Assembly (NCBI GenBank): GCA_029976025.1
Contig: JARKNX010000136.1
Location: 1 to 43,729, forward strand
DNA: 43,729 nt
Reading direction: 5' to 3'
From: Aggregatilineales bacterium
Lineage (GTDB): Bacteria; Chloroflexota; Anaerolineae; Aggregatilineales; Ch27
Part shown: positions 39,361-43,729 of the stretch, in pieces
Numbering within the stretch: position 1 is the first letter of the stretch
Layout of the letters: every line of letters starts with the position of its first letter
Made by a program: the position numbers and the translations under genes
Notes under the pieces: generated by a model
Databases searched by the model: none
What the model was told of the DNA's origin: nothing
The model's input: the letters and a program-made list of their open reading frames with translations, nothing else

Positions 39361-40695
39361 ATGAGTATTTTCTGTTCCAGGGGGGCAATCGCTTTCCTGC
39401 TGGCCTGCCTCGTCATCGGGTCGGCCGGTTGCGCCCCTTCCGCATTCCTGCTGGCGGCCCCTGCCTTACCGGCTGTAGCGACGGCCACACCGCTCCCGGA
39501 GACGCCCGCCGCCCCGTCAGAAATCTCCCCGGGCATCCCCGCGCCGTCCTCCACACCGGACATCCCCCCTTCTGTCACGATCTGGTGGCCGGCGGCGCTG
39601 GCATCAAGTTCCGAGTCGTCCGTCTCAACCGAGTTGCAGGCGCAGTTCGACGATTTTGAGGCCGTGACGGACCTGCCCCTGCTGGTGCGGATCAAACGGC
39701 TGGACGGCGCCGGGGGTATCCTTTCGACACTGCAGACAGCCCTGCCAGTCGCACCCGCCGCCCGGCCGGACCTGACGCTGATACCCCGCCAGCATATGCG
39801 CGCCGCCGCCTTCGCCGGCCTGATTTACCCGCTGGATGAGGTGCTGCCGGCGTCGCTCCTGCAAGATCTGTATCCACAGGCCCGGCAGTACGGCCAGATT
39901 GATGAAGTCACCTTCGGGCTTCCCTACCTGCTGACGCTCCAACATACTGTCTATCGGGAATCGGCCTTTGAGCGTTCCCCGACCACCTTCGGCGAACTCC
40001 TCGAAGCGGGGCAGGCGTTTGCCTTCCCCGCCGGCGCGCAGAGCGGGGCCAATGACACCCTGCTCATCCAGTACACCGCCACCGGGGGGCATCTGGTCAG
40101 CGGCCCGGGCGATCCCGCGCTGGAAGAACAGCCGCTGGTGGAGGTGCTGACCTTTTACGAACAGGCGCGGGAAGCCCATCTGATCGATGCAGAAGTGCTC
40201 AATTACCGGCAGACTGCCGACTACTGGCGAGCGTTCGAACAGGGCGATCTGAATCTGGCCGAGACCGATTCCAGCACGTACCTCGCCGCTGAAGGCCGGC
40301 TCGACAGCGTATCCACCGGCCCCATCCCCTCGTTCACCGGGCAGGAGGTGACGCTTCTGGATGGGTGGGTGTGGGTGCTCACCACGCCCGATCCGGGTCG
40401 TCAGGCCGGGGCGCTCGCCTTTCTGGAATGGATGATGCGGGCGGAGAATCAGGCCGCCCTGGCCCGGGCACTGCACCTGCTGCCTTCGCAGTGGACGGCG
40501 CTCCGCCAGTTCGGCGCTCCGCCGGATTACATCCGGCTGGTGGAGTCGCTCCTCAGCCAGATGCCTCCATTCTTCCGCGAAGAAGTGGATGCCGCTCTGG
40601 CGGCCGCCCTGCAAGATGCGCTCAGCGCCGTCCTGACTGGCGAAGAGACGGCGGCCCAGGCCGCTGCCGGGGCAATGCGAGCCACCTGGCCGTGA
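39361..40695 (+). CDS. Solute-binding lipoprotein (extracellular family 1-like)
   Basis: About 444 residues. Signal peptide with lipobox GSAGC (Cys24), a Thr/Pro/Ala-rich linker, then a periplasmic-binding-protein-like fold of the maltose-binding group: VTIWWPAAL at the start, PDLTLIPRQHMRAAAFAGLIYPLDEVL, FGLPYLLTLQHTVYRES, and LLDGWVWVLTTPDPGRQAGALAFLEWMM. Such proteins capture sugars for ABC importers, but no importer genes are adjacent. ATG 39361 is preferred to the upstream ATG 39319, which precedes the promoter element. It converges with the Hsp70-vWA gene, 1 bp between stops. Confidence 0.83.
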   Translation: MSIFCSRGAIAFLLACLVIGSAGCAPSAFLLAAPALPAVATATPLPETPAAPSEISPGIPAPSSTPDIPPSVTIWWPAALASSSESSVSTELQAQFDDFEAVTDLPLLVRIKRLDGAGGILSTLQTALPVAPAARPDLTLIPRQHMRAAAFAGLIYPLDEVLPASLLQDLYPQARQYGQIDEVTFGLPYLLTLQHTVYRESAFERSPTTFGELLEAGQAFAFPAGAQSGANDTLLIQYTATGGHLVSGPGDPALEEQPLVEVLTFYEQAREAHLIDAEVLNYRQTADYWRAFEQGDLNLAETDSSTYLAAEGRLDSVSTGPIPSFTGQEVTLLDGWVWVLTTPDPGRQAGALAFLEWMMRAENQAALARALHLLPSQWTALRQFGAPPDYIRLVESLLSQMPPFFREEVDAALAAALQDALSAVLTGEETAAQAAAGAMRATWP

Positions 40696-40696
40696 G

Positions 40697-42787
40697 CTAG
40701 AAGCGCGCCAGCAGGGACTTGCGGCGGCGCATACTCTCCGGATCGATCAGGCCGCCGCCCTCGGTCAATTCCTGGGCGATAGTGCTGAACGTTTCGGTGA
40801 GCGCATTGAGCGTGGTGAAGAAGCTCAGCGTATCGCTGGACGAGATCGACGCCAGGAAATGCTGATCGGCCTTGCCAAATCCAACGGCGATAATCTCAAT
40901 CCCCGCCTTCCGGCAGCGCCGGGCCGCCTGGATGGCTTCCTGCTGATAGAGCCAGATGCCGTCAGTCAGCACCAGAGCATAGCGATTGCCCCCCAGATCG
41001 CTCAGATGCTTGTAGAGCGCATCGAAGGGGTGCGCCTGGTTGCTCCACCCGGTCCGGCCGATCGAAAGGTGATCGATCCCGCGGGCGATCTCCTTGCCGT
41101 TCTGCGTCGCCTCTACCGTCGTCTTGACCCGGTCAGAAAACTCGATCACGCCAAGAGAGGCGTTAGCCAGATCAATCTGGCGGACGAATTCGTGGGCGGC
41201 CTGCCTGGCCTCCCGCAGCGGCCCGCCGCTCATGCTGCCGGAGAGATCGAAGGCCATGTAGAGCGTCATGTGCGCCGCCGCGGCTACTGGCTCTGGCGGG
41301 CGGGTGAAACGGGCCGGGACATCCGCCGGCAGCGGCTCGATAGTGAGCTGCAGGGGTTTGCCCGTCTCCCGCTCTACAGCCGACACGTCCACCACGCCAT
41401 TCTGATCGTAGGCATAGGTCACATCGATCACCACCCGGCCCAGACGGGACCGGGGAATCCCGCTGAAGACGTACTTGCCCAGGTAAGCGCAGCCGGTCGG
41501 ATCGGTCACCTCTCCCTGGGTCATAAAGACTTCTAGCTGGCCGTGACGGGACTGCCCGACCAGAAGCTGGTACGGGCGCGTCTGGCGACAGGGGATAGGC
41601 TGATTCTTATGGATGATGATGCTGTTGACATAAGCCGAGCGATCGGCGTTTTCCACGATCAGCCCCAAGCTGTTGCTGATCACGTCGATAGTGGCCCGCT
41701 GCCCGCCGAGCAGATAAACCGGCTCCGCCGGCTGGCGCTCGGTGCTGTCCATAGCCGCCTGAATCGCCGCCCCCAGCGCCACCGCCTGATCCGGATCGAT
41801 GCCGGCCAGCGGTGGGTGCCCGATCATGCGCGCCGCGTATTCCCGCACCATGGGCATCCGCGTCGAGCCGCCCACGAGAAGCATGCCGGATATCTGCGCC
41901 CAGCTCACCCCGGCGTCATCCAGGACGCTCTCCACAAGCTGTTCCGTGCGGGCCATGAGGTCACGCGTCAGCTCCTCAAACAGGTCGCGGGTGATCTCGA
42001 AGACGCCGCGCTGCCCCTGGCTGTCCAGCGCGACGCGCACCGACGATCGCTCGGACAGCGCCATCTTGATCTGCTCGGCGCGGACCAGCAGATCGTCGAA
42101 CTGATTGCCGATCAGGTCCAGGCCGTACTGGCGCTCGAACTCGGCCGCCAGGTAACGCAGGATGCGATCATCCCAGTCCTTGCCGCCGAGGTAGTGATCG
42201 CCAGCGGTGGCGATCACGCGCAGCGCGTCCGGCCCGATCTCCACCAGCGAGATGTCGAATGTGCCGCCGCCCAGATCGTAAACAAGCACCGTCGCCGGCT
42301 TCAGACCCGGGCGGATGCCATAAGCCAGGGCGGCGGCGGTCGGCTCGCTGATGATGCGCAGCACGTTCAGCCCGGCCTGTCGCCCGGCCTGAATCGTGTC
42401 CTGCCGCTGCCTATTGTTGAAATAAGCCGGGACGGTGATGACGGCATCGGTCACCGGGGCGCCGAGATACGCTTCGGCGCATCCCTTGAGGTAGGCCAGC
42501 ACCAGCGCCGACAGATCGACTGGCGTATATTGCCGCCCGTGTTCCAGAAAAACAGCGTGCTGATCGCCCATATCGCGCTTGAAGAAGGCGCCGATGCCCG
42601 CGTCACCCGCCGCCTGCCGCTCCTTGGCCTCCGCGCCCACAACCGGCGGATCGAACCGCAGGTCCACCACTGACGGGGTTAACGGCTGGCCCAGATCGTT
42701 GGGGATAATTACAGCCCGCCCGTTTTGATCGACAGTCGCTACCGCTGAAAAAGTCGTGCCCAGATCAATACCGACTACATTAGCCAT
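40697..42787 (-). CDS. Hsp70-family ATPase fused to a von Willebrand A domain
   Basis: A 696-residue fusion. Residues 1-370 form a DnaK-like actin-fold ATPase: [12 protein letters not shown] (6-17), [53 protein letters not shown]. Residues about 380-500 resemble a reduced Hsp70 substrate-binding beta domain. From about 505 a vWA domain follows with MIDAS DLSGSMS (514-520), a Thr at about 579 and LTDG with Asp609. The helical Hsp70 lid is replaced by vWA. ATG 42787 has GGAGAG upstream. Tandem with a second Hsp70 gene. A role in protein-ligand sensing or complex assembly is only inferred. Confidence 0.9.
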   Translation of the reverse strand: MANVVGIDLGTTFSAVATVDQNGRAVIIPNDLGQPLTPSVVDLRFDPPVVGAEAKERQAAGDAGIGAFFKRDMGDQHAVFLEHGRQYTPVDLSALVLAYLKGCAEAYLGAPVTDAVITVPAYFNNRQRQDTIQAGRQAGLNVLRIISEPTAAALAYGIRPGLKPATVLVYDLGGGTFDISLVEIGPDALRVIATAGDHYLGGKDWDDRILRYLAAEFERQYGLDLIGNQFDDLLVRAEQIKMALSERSSVRVALDSQGQRGVFEITRDLFEELTRDLMARTEQLVESVLDDAGVSWAQISGMLLVGGSTRMPMVREYAARMIGHPPLAGIDPDQAVALGAAIQAAMDSTERQPAEPVYLLGGQRATIDVISNSLGLIVENADRSAYVNSIIIHKNQPIPCRQTRPYQLLVGQSRHGQLEVFMTQGEVTDPTGCAYLGKYVFSGIPRSRLGRVVIDVTYAYDQNGVVDVSAVERETGKPLQLTIEPLPADVPARFTRPPEPVAAAAHMTLYMAFDLSGSMSGGPLREARQAAHEFVRQIDLANASLGVIEFSDRVKTTVEATQNGKEIARGIDHLSIGRTGWSNQAHPFDALYKHLSDLGGNRYALVLTDGIWLYQQEAIQAARRCRKAGIEIIAVGFGKADQHFLASISSSDTLSFFTTLNALTETFSTIAQELTEGGGLIDPESMRRRKSLLARF

Positions 42788-42805
42788 ACCACTCTCCTGC
42801 CGGGC

Positions 42806-42811
42806 ATTGTA
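42806..42811 (-). promoter_or_regulatory. Possible -10 element of the Hsp70-vWA gene
   Basis: Minus-strand TACAAT (one mismatch to TATAAT), 18 nt before the ATG. No clear -35, and the gene may instead be read from the upstream Hsp70 promoter, 128 bp away across a stretch without a terminator. Confidence 0.3.
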
Positions 42812-42915
42812 CATCATCGCGAGGCGGCCCTCCAGGCAGCCCCGGCCAGAATCAGCAACGGCGGGCACGCCTGACGACGCCCCCGCCAGGAATCAGGATA
42901 AACGCCAGGGTGCTG

Positions 42916-43729
42916 CTAACTGACCGTGATCGACTGCGAACGCGCCGCGGCCTCCCGCAGCTCTTCTTCCGATGCGCCCAGCTCCGTCTCGATCTCGACT
43001 TCGACCGTCTGGCCGCCGGTCAGTTCGCGGGCGTGGGCGGTCAGGCGGCCCTGCTCATTCAGGTCGAACGTGATCTCGACCGGCGATCCCGTCGGCAGGC
43101 CGGCGGGCAGGCGCAGCTCTGCCTCGGCAATCAGGCGGCTGGCCGGCGGTGGATCGTACTGCGCATCAGAGGACAGGTTATCCACGATCTGAATCAGGGC
43201 GGTGAGCTGGTTGGGTTCCCGCGTGCCGAAACGCTGGTTGGCCGCAGCCGGCAGGGGATCGTTGCGCTGAATCAGGTTGCTCACCACCTCTCTTTGCAGC
43301 GACGTGGACCAGGCCACCACGCCGAAGCTGCGGCTGGTCACATTGACGATCGTTGTTTCCGCCTGTTTGCGCACCGAGCCAAGCTGAAGGCCGTAATCGC
43401 GGGCGACCGCTTCCTGCGCCGCCTCGATGACATGCTGCGCCGTGGCTTCTACAGCCACACTCTCCGGCGCGACTCCGGTTGCCTCGGCGATGCGAATCCT
43501 GATCTCCTGATCGAGCATCAGCTTCTGCCCGAAGATGGCCGCGCCCTTGGCCACCGCCTCGTCCGGCTCAAAGAGCTTCGGCTCCACGCCGAACTCCTCC
43601 CGCAGCCGGCGGGCCACCTGCGGCATCCGCGTGGAACCGCCGACCAGCAGAAGCTGATCGAAACGGGCGTAGCCGCGCCGGGCCGCCTCAGCCAGCGTCT
43701 GCCGGGTCAGCTCGACCGTGCGGGTGAGC
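42916..43729 (-). CDS. Hsp70-family (DnaK-like) protein, 3' part only
   Basis: The frame runs in from the right edge, giving about 270 residues of the C-terminal half. It holds the end of the ATPase domain ([13 protein letters not shown], then EPDEAVAKGAAIFG) and a substrate-binding-like beta domain (TSRSFGVVAWSTSLQREVVSNLI... DPLPAAANQRF). A short tail ends ARSQSITVS, and no C-terminal lid of normal DnaK length is present. An internal ATG at 43626 lies inside the VGGSTRMP motif and is not the start. It is distinct from canonical dnaK and precedes the vWA fusion. Confidence 0.87.
   Translation of the reverse strand, partial: LTRTVELTRQTLAEAARRGYARFDQLLLVGGSTRMPQVARRLREEFGVEPKLFEPDEAVAKGAAIFGQKLMLDQEIRIRIAEATGVAPESVAVEATAQHVIEAAQEAVARDYGLQLGSVRKQAETTIVNVTSRSFGVVAWSTSLQREVVSNLIQRNDPLPAAANQRFGTREPNQLTALIQIVDNLSSDAQYDPPPASRLIAEAELRLPAGLPTGSPVEITFDLNEQGRLTAHARELTGGQTVEVEIETELGASEEELREAAARSQSITVS

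Noticed and set aside
39361..40695. Naming the sugar specificity of the solute-binding lipoprotein
   Set aside because: No transporter or sugar enzyme genes are adjacent, and fold-level similarity does not give the ligand.

Overview
The window is GC-rich, densely coded bacterial chromosome. It most resembles an aerobic member of the Chloroflexota (Anaerolineae-like). That assignment is an inference from several things together: a System I cytochrome c maturation cluster, a menaquinol-type Rieske/cytochrome b complex with multi-heme c subunits, a T-box in front of pheST, many lipoproteins with Thr/Pro-rich linkers, and DUF4397 and VCBS-type exported proteins. No 16S rRNA or other decisive marker is present. 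I see no prophage, insertion sequence or CRISPR array; this is mostly core chromosome.

Layout, left to right. (1) 1-7.7 kb: the 3' end of an unknown gene; a minus-strand rarA-FkbM methyltransferase pair; a GtrA-family membrane protein; and pheS-pheT under a complete T-box leader with its own promoter and terminator. (2) 7.7-10.6 kb: a small HTH protein, a 617-bp gene-poor stretch with repeated CATCCCG elements and a possible 26-codon ORF, an RtcB-type RNA ligase and an HNH endonuclease. (3) 10.6-17 kb: lysA, divergent from a three-gene ABC-2 exporter operon, then a membrane-anchored HExxH metalloprotease. (4) 17-21.3 kb, minus strand: an M20 peptidase, a VCBS-like lipoprotein and an exported tandem DUF4397 protein.

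(5) 21.3-34.6 kb is the bioenergetic core, all on the minus strand. A Rieske protein, a fused b6/subunit-IV-like cytochrome b and two diheme cytochromes c form a quinol oxidising complex. It is followed by ccmE-ccmF-ccmH-ccmG-(ccmI-like)-(diheme lipoprotein)-ccmA-ccmB-ccmC-ccmD, the machinery that attaches heme to those cytochromes. CcmE has Cys instead of His in its heme-binding motif, and the cytochrome b has SPWY where PEWY is expected.

(6) 34.8-40.7 kb, plus strand: RNase D with HRDC-like tail, a beta-CASP RNase-like protein, a small conserved-looking protein, an orphan ABC-2-like membrane protein, tadA (apparently leaderless), tRNA-Ser(CGA) and a solute-binding lipoprotein. (7) 40.7 kb to the end, minus strand: two consecutive Hsp70-family genes. 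The complete one is a DnaK-like ATPase fused to a von Willebrand A domain with an intact MIDAS, in my view the most unusual protein here.
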